Below are positions 1 through 9,292 of a stretch of DNA of 64,000 nucleotides, in pieces (the first letter of the stretch is position 1; the number at the start of each line of letters is the position of its first letter). The notes under the pieces are model-generated. The model was not told the origin of the DNA, ran no database searches, and saw only the letters and a list, made by a program, of their open reading frames with translations. The stretch covers positions 69,936 to 133,935 of the forward strand of contig CAZBAV010000003.1 of assembly GCA_964489955.1 (NCBI GenBank), given 5' to 3'. Source of the stretch: Leadbetterella sp964489955 (GTDB lineage: Bacteria; Bacteroidota; Bacteroidia; Cytophagales; Spirosomataceae). Made by a program: the position numbers and the translations under genes.

Positions 1-2040
1 ATAATAGGATAGCTTCTTATCGATGTCAATTTTCTTTTGATCGTAAAGCATCATCACAGCCTGTATGGTGGATGCCACCTTGGTAATAGACGCCAAGTCA
101 TACAAGGTCTGGCGGGTTACGGGGTCTGCATAGTTGTACCGATAATTACCAAATGCCTCATAAAACACCACTTTTCCTTTCCTGGCAATTAACACCTGGC
201 AGCCAGGAAACTCCTCATTGTTAATAGCTGTCTGTACTATCCTATTGATTTCAATGAGCTTTGTGGCGTCCATACCCACTTTGGCAGGCATAGCAAACCC
301 AAGCCGGTTAAAGCCCGGTATGTCAAACCCGTAATCTAGCTTTCCATGTGCAGAAAGTGTGTTTACTGGTATTTTTCCATGTGCTCCATTTACTCCAAAC
401 AATACGTTCGCCATAGCCATGTAGGCTTCTTCTTGGTCTTCAAACCCACAAACTACTGTCTCAAACTCATCAAAAAAATTGAGACTATATGGATTCCCGA
501 ACACACACACAACAAGTTTTGTTTTTCTTTGTATATCCCTAAGCATAGAGAGTGTCTCTTCTGTAACGCCATAGTCCAGCTTTTCTGAATGCCGCAGCTT
601 ATGAATACCCACTATAACCACATCATTTTGACTCACTTCATCCACAATCCGCTTCCAGTCGTTACTCCGGGCTGGCTTATCGGTAAGGGTATAAGATCGG
701 GCATTCCCATAAAGCCCTATTGTGCTCTGGAAAAGGTTTTCAGGCTCTGCCCCTACAGAAATAGAAGCTATAGAAACTGTAGATATTCCCCTTAGTGGAA
801 CGATTCCGTGCTCATCCCTGGAAACTGTTATGGCCTTGTTAAATACCTCTTGGGTCAGAATCTCATTTTGTGCCGGATGTAGGTCACTTTGTATGGTATT
901 TAGGTTAAGTGGCTTATACGAGTGCAGACCCGCCCAGTATTTGGCCTTTAGGATTTTCCGGACACTGGCATCTATTTCCGCCTCTGTAATCCTTCCATCT
1001 ATAAATGCCTGTAGCATGGTGTCATAGGCTTTTGCCACGTTGGCGGTCTGTAAAAGGATATCATTTCCCGCCTTAAAAGCCTGAACTTCGGCCTCTCCTA
1101 CAGGAAAACTTTGTAACAAACCTTTCATATTTAGGGCATCTGTAATAACGAGTCCCTTGAAGCCCATATCTCCTTGTAAATAGCCCTTTATAACTTTTTC
1201 GGACACAGTAGCCGGATAGTTTTTCCTATCGTCTAATGTCGGCACATTTAAATGGCCTATCATAACGGCAGCAATACTATCTTTAATCAAAGCTTTAAAA
1301 GGAGCTGCCTCCACATCATCTATCCTGTTCTTGCTATGGTTTAAAACGGGTAAACCATAATGCGAGTCTATATTTGTGTCTCCATGCCCGGGAAAATGCT
1401 TGGCACAAGCCATAACACCTGCTTTCCTATGCCCACGGGCATAAGCCGTAGCCAACTCCGAAACGGTACTTGCCGATTCCCCAAAAGACCGATAATTAAT
1501 AACAGGGTTTTGCGGGTTGGAGTTAACATCTGCCACCGGAGCAAAGTTTATATGTACTCCTATACGTTTACATTGGGAAGCAATCTCATACCCAATTTTT
1601 TCTACCAAAGCAGGATCTTTGGTAGCACCTAAAGTAATGGCCTTCGGGAAAGAATAGGTATTGTTTAACCTCATGCCCAAGCCCCATTCTGCATCCAGGC
1701 CTATAAGTAACGGCACTTTGGAAATACTTTGGTAGCGGTTGGTAAGCTCTGCCTGCTTTATAGCATTTCCTTGGAAAAAAGCTATTCCCCCTAAGTTGTA
1801 CTTCTGGATTTGGCTTTCTACGGTACGGTATTCTGCTTCACTTCTATTAGAATATGTGGCTACCATAAATAACTGTCCAATTTTTTCTTCAACAGTCATT
1901 TCTGCCAGAATCTTGCTGGCCCAAAGATTATCTTGGTAAACAAGAACTCCGTTTCCAAAACTCTTGGCCAAGGGCTGAGCCGGAAAAAAGACAAACAACC
2001 CGAAAACCAAACCAAAATATTTAACTATATGCTGTACCAC
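1..2040 (-). CDS. Glycoside hydrolase family 3 (NagZ-type) fused to beta-lactamase-family serine hydrolase, 3' partial
   Basis: About 680 codons are visible and the gene runs off the left edge. An N-terminal hydrophobic segment predicts export. Residues about 20-360 are a GH3 domain with the motif KHFPGHGDT followed by DSH near residue 214, which is the mobile His-Asp dyad of NagZ-type beta-N-acetylglucosaminidases, and ITDALNMKG carrying the likely nucleophile Asp. After a GH3 C-terminal-like linker comes a class C beta-lactamase/esterase domain; its SITK (SxxK) motif lies near residue 649 and the rest is outside the window. The start is GTG at 2040, because a stop lies three codons upstream and no ATG intervenes. 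A likely role is peptidoglycan or amino-sugar turnover in the periplasm; this is inferred from the domains. Confidence 0.85.
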   Translation of the reverse strand, partial: MVQHIVKYFGLVFGLFVFFPAQPLAKSFGNGVLVYQDNLWASKILAEMTVEEKIGQLFMVATYSNRSEAEYRTVESQIQKYNLGGIAFFQGNAIKQAELTNRYQSISKVPLLIGLDAEWGLGMRLNNTYSFPKAITLGATKDPALVEKIGYEIASQCKRIGVHINFAPVADVNSNPQNPVINYRSFGESASTVSELATAYARGHRKAGVMACAKHFPGHGDTNIDSHYGLPVLNHSKNRIDDVEAAPFKALIKDSIAAVMIGHLNVPTLDDRKNYPATVSEKVIKGYLQGDMGFKGLVITDALNMKGLLQSFPVGEAEVQAFKAGNDILLQTANVAKAYDTMLQAFIDGRITEAEIDASVRKILKAKYWAGLHSYKPLNLNTIQSDLHPAQNEILTQEVFNKAITVSRDEHGIVPLRGISTVSIASISVGAEPENLFQSTIGLYGNARSYTLTDKPARSNDWKRIVDEVSQNDVVIVGIHKLRHSEKLDYGVTEETLSMLRDIQRKTKLVVCVFGNPYSLNFFDEFETVVCGFEDQEEAYMAMANVLFGVNGAHGKIPVNTLSAHGKLDYGFDIPGFNRLGFAMPAKVGMDATKLIEINRIVQTAINNEEFPGCQVLIARKGKVVFYEAFGNYRYNYADPVTRQTLYDLASITKVASTIQAVMMLYDQKKIDIDKKLSYY

Positions 2041-2218
2041 GTAATTCTATCCTAAAAATTAATCTGCAAAAAAGCACTTTTTTCCAATGAAATAAAAGGA
2101 AAAAGAGAAGATTCTGGCCATGCCATCACTTCTTAATGGATATAAAACGTACAGTGTTGCATTATGTTTTAGACAGTCCTTGCTCTCATCATAACAGATC
2201 CTTTGTGACCTCTATAAT

Positions 2219-5200
2219 CTATGGGCACTCCTCTATTTCAGCTCGAAACACGTTTCCATCACTCACCTCAAAACCTGGCAAAAGCTCAATAAAACGAGTT
2301 GCAAACTCTTCCCTTTTTCCTTCCACTATTTCCATACTACTAATAATTCCAGGAAAATTGGGGGAAACAATATTTGATAGGTTTTCCGGCCGCTTTATTT
2401 TCTCTGTGATTAAGATTTCTGAAATTGCAATTTCATCCCTTGGTCCCGAATTTACAGTACGCGTGTCATAATACTGCCAAATTAATTGTACATAATCCTT
2501 ATCCATTGCCCCTAAAGGAAGTACTATATTATCAAAGGTTTGCGAATGTCCGTTGCTCCCTGAACTATACTCGCCACCCAATGGAGTAAACTGGCCAATA
2601 TCCCCCACTCGGTACAATAGCCTCAGTTTGTACTTCCGACTGTTGGAGGTAATTGTTTGAGCTGTCCATTTTACATTTATCTCTTGAGAGTTTTTTGTAT
2701 TTATAGCTACCACAAAAGCTCCCAATTTAGAGCCTGGGTAACCCTCATTTTCTCCTCCTGTATTTATAAAGGAAAAGCCATTGGAACCTAAACCATTTAT
2801 GCGTGTTCCACTAGAAAAGTTATATGCTCCCGTAGTATAAGAAAGCGAGTCTTCTAATGCAGACTCTCTAGGATTTTCTTCTCTGGGCATATATACAAAA
2901 GCCGAGTTAGCGGGGTAACTTCCCGCTGGTTCTGTAGCACTCCAATAGTTGAAATGATAACCACATTCGTTTATTGCTTTAGCTAAAGGAAAAGGATTTT
3001 CTGAAATCCCAACATACTCAAAGAACGCCTCATAGGTTTTGTTACTTCCTGTATTAATCCAGATTTCTGGTGTATATATGTCCTCTCCATTATGAAGCCA
3101 ATGACTAAACTTATATCCCCTTTTCGGCACGGCTGTAATTGGCACAGATATATTCCTGAAGTACTTGCCAGACCAACTTCTACCATTCATTTCTAAGCCA
3201 CGAGTAATATCACTATTTATGTCTATAGAGTTAACCCTTACGTGTCCATAGTCTAAGTTTTGGGATAAAACTGTTAAATCAAATGTCCCATTGGTTCTAG
3301 TTTTTCCATAAATATGGTTATAAATATGGTTAATTCGCGTTTGCACATAATTAGCGACTTCGTTACATGTGTTTTCCCATTGTGTTATGTTGTTGTGGGT
3401 TTTCCACCGAGCAATATGCTTGGGGGTTTCTGCTGCAAACTTTGTTTTTAAAGATGAAAAAAGTGCAGAGCCAAAGTCCGGACGGAAGGACGTATTTAAC
3501 AAATCTGCATAGCGGTTAACAAATTTATCTCTAAATTCATCGTTTTCGAGCAGTTTTAGAAGGATATCCCCGTTGGCCTTGTAACCCAGATCAAAAAAGT
3601 CATTATTGCTGGCAGAAGCCTGATCCCCGAGACTTAAATCTGAATCATAAAAGACATACCTCCATCTTCCATCCGAGTAACCGCCGTCTGGGTTATAGAC
3701 ATTTCTGGTCCTCCACATCCTTACATTGTTATTTGGCCAGTCTGTATTACCTATATAAAGCTGGGCAATATGGTAATCTATGAGTCCGTCTATATCTACC
3801 AGAGTATTCACATGGGCAAAATACCCAGCACCTGTGGCACTATTGGATAGAATATAGTTTTTTGTAGACATGTAATGTACATCATCACCTTCTCCAACCT
3901 CATCAATACCATTATACACCACTTCCATCAGGTCTAAGTTATCAGGGTCTATTCCATACAATTGCTGTAAGTAATAGTTATCTATCCTTTCTCGTAGATT
4001 ATGGATTCCCCAATATTCCCCATTGAGATAAAGTATGGAAGGTTCTGACTTTTGGCTGCCAAACTTCAGGTGACGGATCCATTCACGCACAAATTCATCC
4101 TTGAAAATTATTCTTGTTTGATCATTTCCTGAGTTTCTTAGAATCAAACGTCTATGGAGAACTTGAGATTCTTTATTGAAAAACGGGTAGTTATCAAAAA
4201 AATCTGTGCCATAAAGCCTTAAAGACTTGTACCTACTTTTAGAGCTACATCCGCCATGGAGTCTTAACTTTATGTTTTGGTTTAGCTTTACTTCATTGTT
4301 ATCAAAAAATTCGAAGTTTCCACTCCTCTCCCATTCAGATCCTCGCATTCTAAAGTTTCCTGTAGGACAATCCATAGCAATATTACTAGGATTAGCCGCT
4401 CGGAAATCATCAAAAGTTTTTCCTGGTGTATATATACCCGTTTCATAACCAAAGAGATTATTCTCTTGACTTATTACAGAAGCAACAGGGAAAGTATAGG
4501 GATTCTCTCCACTAGTACTATATATGTAAGTATTTGACTTAATGTCACTAGGAAGATATCCCACCTTTGTAGCCATAGCCCGCACCACTGTCCCCTTACT
4601 AATTGGCGAAGTGGGCAAATATGAAGGGTTGAAATCGTTTGTCCCAGAAATCGTACTTATTTGGTTATCGTCATCGCTTCTGTCATAAACCGCTAAAGGA
4701 GAAGAATATACTTGAGTAATATAACTCCTGTAAAGAAGAGCTCCATAAGGGTTACTTGGTAACTGAGGAAACGAATTTTTATATGAATAAGTGGTTCCTG
4801 CTAAGTTTCCGGGACTCGGGTCTGAGCCATCTGTAGTATAAAAAATTTGTGCTCCAGGTTCTGCATGCGACAATGACAATGAGAAATTTACAGAAAAGAA
4901 CCCTCCTTGTTTAGAAAATACTGGTGGGGTCAAAAAACCTTCGTAGGCGTTTGCTTCCACATTTTGTGTGCCGGGAGAAGCTGGAAAAAAGTACCTCATT
5001 TCCCCTAATGTATTCTTACCATAAGAAATGTTGTCTTTTTGGGGTGGAAAGTCTACTTGGTCTATAATTGTACCGTTTGGGGCACTAATTACCACAGACT
5101 CGCCATCTGTAGAAGACAACGAAAAATCTGTATGGCTTGGGCCGTCTTGGGTATTCCCACTTGCCCAGATTATTAAAAATCCATTTGCTGGCAAAACCAA

Positions 5201-5440
5201 TTGACCTGGAGTACTGGCAAAACGAAACTTCTGAGGATTATTACTTTTGTCAGAGATGTAATATTCAGCCAAATCTATAGAGTAGTTTTCAAGATTTCGT
5301 AGCTCTATCCAGTCTGAGTATTTCCCTACATTATCTTGAATAGTGGATATATTTGAGGCCATAATCTCATTAATCCTGATGTTTTGGGCATGGCAAAAAC
5401 TTGCAAAAAACAAGAAAAGTAAAAGTAGTTTTTTCTTCAT
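2219..5440 (-). CDS. Secreted CotH-family protein with lamin-tail and chitobiase-like domains
   Basis: A 1073-residue protein with a signal peptide ending FCHAQ. Residues about 20-135 resemble a lamin-tail domain (INEIMASN, WIELRN, GFLIIWASG). Residues about 165-215 look like the chitobiase/hexosaminidase C-terminal fold (IFYTTDGSDPS). The central part is a CotH kinase-like domain, with LRLHGG, EYWGIHNLRERID near residue 475 and YVFYDSDLSLG near 595. Further on, GYKFSHWLHNGEDIY resembles a bacterial InlB/repeat module, and the C-terminal 250 residues are unassigned. Spore CotH is an atypical protein kinase; Bacteroidota versions are secreted and of unknown substrate, so kinase activity here is only inferred. 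No obvious type IX sorting tail is seen. It stands alone between a GH3 gene and a 460-bp gap. Confidence 0.8.
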   Translation of the reverse strand: MKKKLLLLFLFFASFCHAQNIRINEIMASNISTIQDNVGKYSDWIELRNLENYSIDLAEYYISDKSNNPQKFRFASTPGQLVLPANGFLIIWASGNTQDGPSHTDFSLSSTDGESVVISAPNGTIIDQVDFPPQKDNISYGKNTLGEMRYFFPASPGTQNVEANAYEGFLTPPVFSKQGGFFSVNFSLSLSHAEPGAQIFYTTDGSDPSPGNLAGTTYSYKNSFPQLPSNPYGALLYRSYITQVYSSPLAVYDRSDDDNQISTISGTNDFNPSYLPTSPISKGTVVRAMATKVGYLPSDIKSNTYIYSTSGENPYTFPVASVISQENNLFGYETGIYTPGKTFDDFRAANPSNIAMDCPTGNFRMRGSEWERSGNFEFFDNNEVKLNQNIKLRLHGGCSSKSRYKSLRLYGTDFFDNYPFFNKESQVLHRRLILRNSGNDQTRIIFKDEFVREWIRHLKFGSQKSEPSILYLNGEYWGIHNLRERIDNYYLQQLYGIDPDNLDLMEVVYNGIDEVGEGDDVHYMSTKNYILSNSATGAGYFAHVNTLVDIDGLIDYHIAQLYIGNTDWPNNNVRMWRTRNVYNPDGGYSDGRWRYVFYDSDLSLGDQASASNNDFFDLGYKANGDILLKLLENDEFRDKFVNRYADLLNTSFRPDFGSALFSSLKTKFAAETPKHIARWKTHNNITQWENTCNEVANYVQTRINHIYNHIYGKTRTNGTFDLTVLSQNLDYGHVRVNSIDINSDITRGLEMNGRSWSGKYFRNISVPITAVPKRGYKFSHWLHNGEDIYTPEIWINTGSNKTYEAFFEYVGISENPFPLAKAINECGYHFNYWSATEPAGSYPANSAFVYMPREENPRESALEDSLSYTTGAYNFSSGTRINGLGSNGFSFINTGGENEGYPGSKLGAFVVAINTKNSQEINVKWTAQTITSNSRKYKLRLLYRVGDIGQFTPLGGEYSSGSNGHSQTFDNIVLPLGAMDKDYVQLIWQYYDTRTVNSGPRDEIAISEILITEKIKRPENLSNIVSPNFPGIISSMEIVEGKREEFATRFIELLPGFEVSDGNVFRAEIEECP

Positions 5441-5900
5441 ATAAGTACTTCTTAATTAAGGTTATGGATTTATCCCCCACCTTTTTTAACAGCTTCCGTC
5501 TCCAAGTCTTTGAGACTTAAAACACATAAAAAGGAGAACTATAATGTTTAAATTCTATCATTACATATCATGGAAATATTTCAGCCATCAGCCGAAATAT
5601 ACTATCAGAAGAAGCGGAAACCATAACTTTTCTCTCAATTTTTTACCCTATGCCAGACGGCTAAAAGCATATTTTAACTATACATTTCCACCTATTTAGC
5701 ATAACCAAAAGAGAGTTTCGAAAATATGATACCTCACATTACTTACATTGGTTTAAACCAACCGATGTATAATGTATAAAATAAAGAACCACAATACTCA
5801 TGCCTCGGTGAGATTTTGTTTCGGACTTCGTTACAGCGAACGAGCCATTCTCACACAGAAATCCTATCCGAAACAGACAAATCCCTCTCAGAAAACAAGT
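5441..5900. other. Intergenic region with several inverted repeats, no gene
   Basis: I see no convincing gene here. The region lies upstream of the CotH gene and downstream of the sulfurtransferase gene. It holds a 14-bp perfect palindrome at 5748-5761 (TTGGTTTAAACCAA), a 7-bp inverted repeat ATATTTC/GAAATAT near 5577-5600, an 8-bp repeat CATATTTT/AAAATATG around 5668 and 5721, and two interlocked inverted repeats at about 5808-5875 (GTGAGA/TCTCAC and TGTTTCGGA/TCCGAAACA). A regulatory or RNA-structural role is possible but unproven. Confidence 0.5.
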
Positions 5901-6710
5901 CTAAATGTGAATCCTCCTACTACTCCATTCGCTCCAGGACCCAACATAAAGCTTTGGAACCTGTAAGCCCGCATAATCCATGGCTAAAATGGTGTGACAG
6001 GCTGTAACACCGGACCCGCAGTGTATTATTGCATTCTCTAATGCAGCATATTTCTCTCGGAGTGCATCCTTACCAAGGAAAAACCCACCTTGATCAAGAT
6101 TTGTGGAAAACGGAATATTAATTGTGGTAGGAATATGACCAGCAACAGCATCTAACGGCTCTACAAGACCCAGGTACCTATCACTAGCACGCACATCTAT
6201 GATGGAAGAAGCTTCACTTACCACAACTTCCGCCACTTCCTGAATATCAACAGTTGGAAGTAACCAGGTACTTACGGGGTAGGAATCGACCTCAAGCACA
6301 GCTGCCGGCTCCCCTGTTTCTAAAAGGCAACCCGCCTCAATAGCAGCCTGAAATCCCCCATCCAAAACTTGTACATTTTGGTGACCTACAGCACGAAGCA
6401 TCCACCAAAAACGGGCAGCAGCATTGGCTCCACTTTGGTGGTCATACACAACCACATGTGTATCTTTTTGTATACCTAAGCTTGCAAGAACCTTCCCGAA
6501 TTCCTCAATCGGAGGCAAAGGATGACGTCCTCCCTCTACCGGGTTACCGGTACTTGCCGAAAGCTGGGTATTTACATCTACATTGCGGGCACTTTTTAAA
6601 TGCCCTTCCAGAAATTTCTGGTGTGCATCTGGACTGTTACTCGCATCTACAAGAACCACATCCTTTTTTGTCAGCAGTTCACCAATATTTATAATAGGAG
6701 AAAGTTTCAT
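5901..6710 (-). CDS. sseA: Thiosulfate/3-mercaptopyruvate sulfurtransferase (tandem rhodanese)
   Basis: This cytoplasmic enzyme transfers sulfane sulfur from thiosulfate or 3-mercaptopyruvate to an acceptor. It has two rhodanese domains. The N-terminal one carries VLVDAS and FLEGHLKSARNVDV but no catalytic cysteine; the C-terminal one ends with the active loop HCGSGVTAC, of which CGSGVT is typical of mercaptopyruvate sulfurtransferases. The length of 269 residues fits the family. An open frame extends 12 codons upstream to 6746, but the ATG at 6710 (MKLSPIINIGELL) begins where family members do. Divergent from the DUF4153 gene, with 197 bp between the two starts. The substrate preference cannot be settled from sequence. 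Confidence 0.85.
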   Translation of the reverse strand: MKLSPIINIGELLTKKDVVLVDASNSPDAHQKFLEGHLKSARNVDVNTQLSASTGNPVEGGRHPLPPIEEFGKVLASLGIQKDTHVVVYDHQSGANAAARFWWMLRAVGHQNVQVLDGGFQAAIEAGCLLETGEPAAVLEVDSYPVSTWLLPTVDIQEVAEVVVSEASSIIDVRASDRYLGLVEPLDAVAGHIPTTINIPFSTNLDQGGFFLGKDALREKYAALENAIIHCGSGVTACHTILAMDYAGLQVPKLYVGSWSEWSSRRIHI

Positions 6711-6907
6711 GTAGTAAAATTTGCAAAACTTTCTGGAAATCTGCAAATTCTCACGATAAGATTTTCTTTACTACTTTATCTAAAGCGTCATGCTACTGTA
6801 ACTTCTGTTACAGAAGGGAGCAATACATTCTATCAAAAAAACCTATAACTAGCAGGATAGCAAGTAAAAAGACCTATTATTGTAGAAAGAAAACGCAGCT
6901 CCCAATT

Positions 6908-8596
6908 ATGAAGCTAAAAATAAACCAACAGCAGATATACAATGCTATCGTTAGGTTCCCCATTACGCTACTATCCAGTCTCGGGGCGACCGTTTTTGCA
7001 TTAATAAAAATACAAAATTCCGAGATCGGAAACGACCCTTATTTTTTCACCTGCTTATTAGGGGTATCTGTAGCATTTGGGGTAGAAATCGGTTCCGAAC
7101 AACGAAGAATAACAAAATGGAAACAAGCCCTCGTGATAACCTTCGTTTTAGGTCTATTCTATTTTTTTGTGGTTAAAGAAGCATCCCAGTTATTTCAAAA
7201 TGAACAAGTCACTATTCGAACGATAATAGCTCTGCTTATAGCACACCTTTTTGTTTCTTTTTCACCATTTTTGAACTCCAATGAGGGCTTTTGGTCCTAT
7301 AATAAGCATCTATTTTTAACTATCCTTACTTCGTTTTTGTACACTGTTACGCTCAGCATAGGCTTACTTTTAGCAATTCAGGGAGTGGGAAGTTTGTTTG
7401 ACATCCAGATCTCTTCTAAAACCTATCCTTCTATGTGGGTAATACTAAATGGATTTTTGAATACCGTAATTTTCACTTCTAAGTTCCCCAAATTAGATGA
7501 ATTAGACCACAGCTACCCCAAAGGCCTAAAGTATTTCACGCTATACGTTCTCTTACCTCTGGTTTCAGTTTATTTATTGATCTTATTTGCCTACGAAATC
7601 AAAATCATAAGCTCTTGGCAGCTACCCGTAGGTTGGGTAAGTATGATGGTTCTGGCTAGTGCTGTTTTGGGTATTTTTGCTTTCTTACTTCTTTTTCCAA
7701 TAAAAAGCCAAAATACGTGGGTAGCCCGTTTTTCTCGTATTTATTATCGGTTATTAATACCACTCATAGCCTTACTTTTTGTAGCCATTTATACCCGTGT
7801 AAATCAATATGGTTTAACAGAATCTCGCTTTTTTGTGGTGGTTCTTGCATTTTGGTTATTGGGAATTACCCTATACTTTCTTTTTAGAGACAATATCAAA
7901 ATTATACCCATAAGCTTAAGTATAGTGGCCTTTTTTGCCGCTTTTGGTCCATTTAGTGCGTTTAATGTTTCTTTGAAAAACCAGACCAAACGGTTTAATG
8001 AGGTTCTTAACTCCAACAATCTCCTGGTAAATAAAAAAATCTCTTATTCTGGTAAAAAAACAATATCTGACAAAGATGCTGACAAGTTACATGCGGCAGT
8101 AGAGTATTTGGCCTCGAATTCTCCACAAACATTGACTTCTGTAGTTAAAGGCAAGATAGACCCAAAAAATGCTCAATTTTCTATCGTTTCTGATTTTTAC
8201 AAACGAACAGGTCTGCCTAAGCAGGTAAACAAGCAGATTTATGACTACCAAGGCTTTGGCGTAAAGAGTACCGAGCAAATGCATATTGGTGGATATGACC
8301 TAATGTCTCGCTTTTCCTACTATAAGAATTCTGAAAATCAAACCATCGGTTCCAACAAAGTAAAATTTAATGTGGCAGACTATAAATGCCGTATTGTTTT
8401 TGACGGATCAGAAACCCTGGATATAAATTTAGAAAACCTGAAGTCCTTTCATACCTATGACCTAAACCCAGACTCACTTTCGTTTATCGGGGAATCTAAA
8501 AACTGGAAAGTGAAGCTCCTGATAGAATCCGGCACTCTGCGTGACGGAAAAGTAGACAATCTGTACGGCTGGATAATGACCAAGAAGAAAGACTAG
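6908..8596 (+). CDS. DUF4153-family integral membrane protein
   Basis: A 562-residue protein with about ten hydrophobic segments between residues 15 and 360 (for example FPITLLSSLGATVFALI, WVILNGFLNTVIFTS, IPISLSIVAFFAAFGPFSAF). A soluble C-terminal part of about 200 residues follows and is predicted to lie on one side of the membrane. The arrangement matches the DUF4153 family, whose function is not known. Its start ATG is closely preceded by a purine-rich stretch. It is divergent from the sulfurtransferase gene and converges 23 bp away from the lipoprotein gene at 8620. Confidence 0.7.
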   Translation: MKLKINQQQIYNAIVRFPITLLSSLGATVFALIKIQNSEIGNDPYFFTCLLGVSVAFGVEIGSEQRRITKWKQALVITFVLGLFYFFVVKEASQLFQNEQVTIRTIIALLIAHLFVSFSPFLNSNEGFWSYNKHLFLTILTSFLYTVTLSIGLLLAIQGVGSLFDIQISSKTYPSMWVILNGFLNTVIFTSKFPKLDELDHSYPKGLKYFTLYVLLPLVSVYLLILFAYEIKIISSWQLPVGWVSMMVLASAVLGIFAFLLLFPIKSQNTWVARFSRIYYRLLIPLIALLFVAIYTRVNQYGLTESRFFVVVLAFWLLGITLYFLFRDNIKIIPISLSIVAFFAAFGPFSAFNVSLKNQTKRFNEVLNSNNLLVNKKISYSGKKTISDKDADKLHAAVEYLASNSPQTLTSVVKGKIDPKNAQFSIVSDFYKRTGLPKQVNKQIYDYQGFGVKSTEQMHIGGYDLMSRFSYYKNSENQTIGSNKVKFNVADYKCRIVFDGSETLDINLENLKSFHTYDLNPDSLSFIGESKNWKVKLLIESGTLRDGKVDNLYGWIMTKKKD

Positions 8597-8619
8597 ACAC
8601 CCGGTTTAGGAAATCTGAC

Positions 8620-9195
8620 TTAGTGTTTTTCGAACCACTTTTTTAGGTCTAAACTATCCATCTCTATAGATACATCGCCCCATTTTTCGGTGGGGCTGTC
8701 GTAAACAATAATTGGGAGATTAGCCGTGTGGGTAGACTTTACCAGCAACTTATAACTTGGTTCGTTTTCTTGATAAAATTGCAGTTTCGCAATATAGAAA
8801 CCTTTGGCAGATTCCAGCGGCTTCATTTCCAAAGGAACGTTATCCAGGTACTGGTTTTTTAATACAAATGATTGGTTTAGCGAATCTCTCTTCGTGATAA
8901 AAAACGTATATTCTTCGCCTCCAACATTAATAATTACCGAATCTCTAAAAAAATGAAAACTAGAGCGTTCCATCCAGTCGGATGGCGAATACAAAACATA
9001 CTCACCCTTGTACTTATGGAGCGAGATATAGAAGTTTTCGTCTTGAATTTCCATAAGTCTTTGGGCGTCCAATGTACTTCGGTCGTTGTCAAAATAAATC
9101 CTAGCTATTTTGCCTTCCGCAATCATAGTCTTAGAATTATCCTCTTTACATCCTAGTAAAAAGGCCCCAATAAAATATATTAAAAGTGTCTTCAT
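8620..9195 (-). CDS. Putative lipoprotein of unknown function
   Basis: A 191-residue protein starting MKTLLIYFIGAFLLGCKEDNS. The hydrophobic stretch followed by LLGC is a type II (lipobox) signal, so Cys16 would be lipidated and the protein anchored in the envelope. The mature part is rich in alternating beta-type segments (FYISLHKYKGEYVLY, YTFFITKRDSLNQSFVL). I recognise no domain. It is divergent from the ABC-F gene with about 97 bp between, which contains the ABC-F promoter. Confidence 0.65.
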   Translation of the reverse strand: MKTLLIYFIGAFLLGCKEDNSKTMIAEGKIARIYFDNDRSTLDAQRLMEIQDENFYISLHKYKGEYVLYSPSDWMERSSFHFFRDSVIINVGGEEYTFFITKRDSLNQSFVLKNQYLDNVPLEMKPLESAKGFYIAKLQFYQENEPSYKLLVKSTHTANLPIIVYDSPTEKWGDVSIEMDSLDLKKWFEKH

Positions 9196-9238
9196 TATGC
9201 CAAAGATTTTAATAACCTATCTAAGTTAATAGGTTCTT

Positions 9239-9270
9239 TTTGAGAAAGCCCCGAATAATCCGTAAATTTG
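9239..9270 (+). promoter_or_regulatory. Bacteroidota-type promoter of the ABC-F gene
   Basis: TTTG at 9239-9242 and TAAATTTG at 9263-9270 are separated by 20 bp. This matches the Bacteroides primary-sigma consensus (TTTG, 19-21 bp, TAnnTTTG). The coding start lies 22 bp downstream. Confidence 0.7.
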
Positions 9271-9292
9271 CGGCTCATTTAATAAAACGAGC

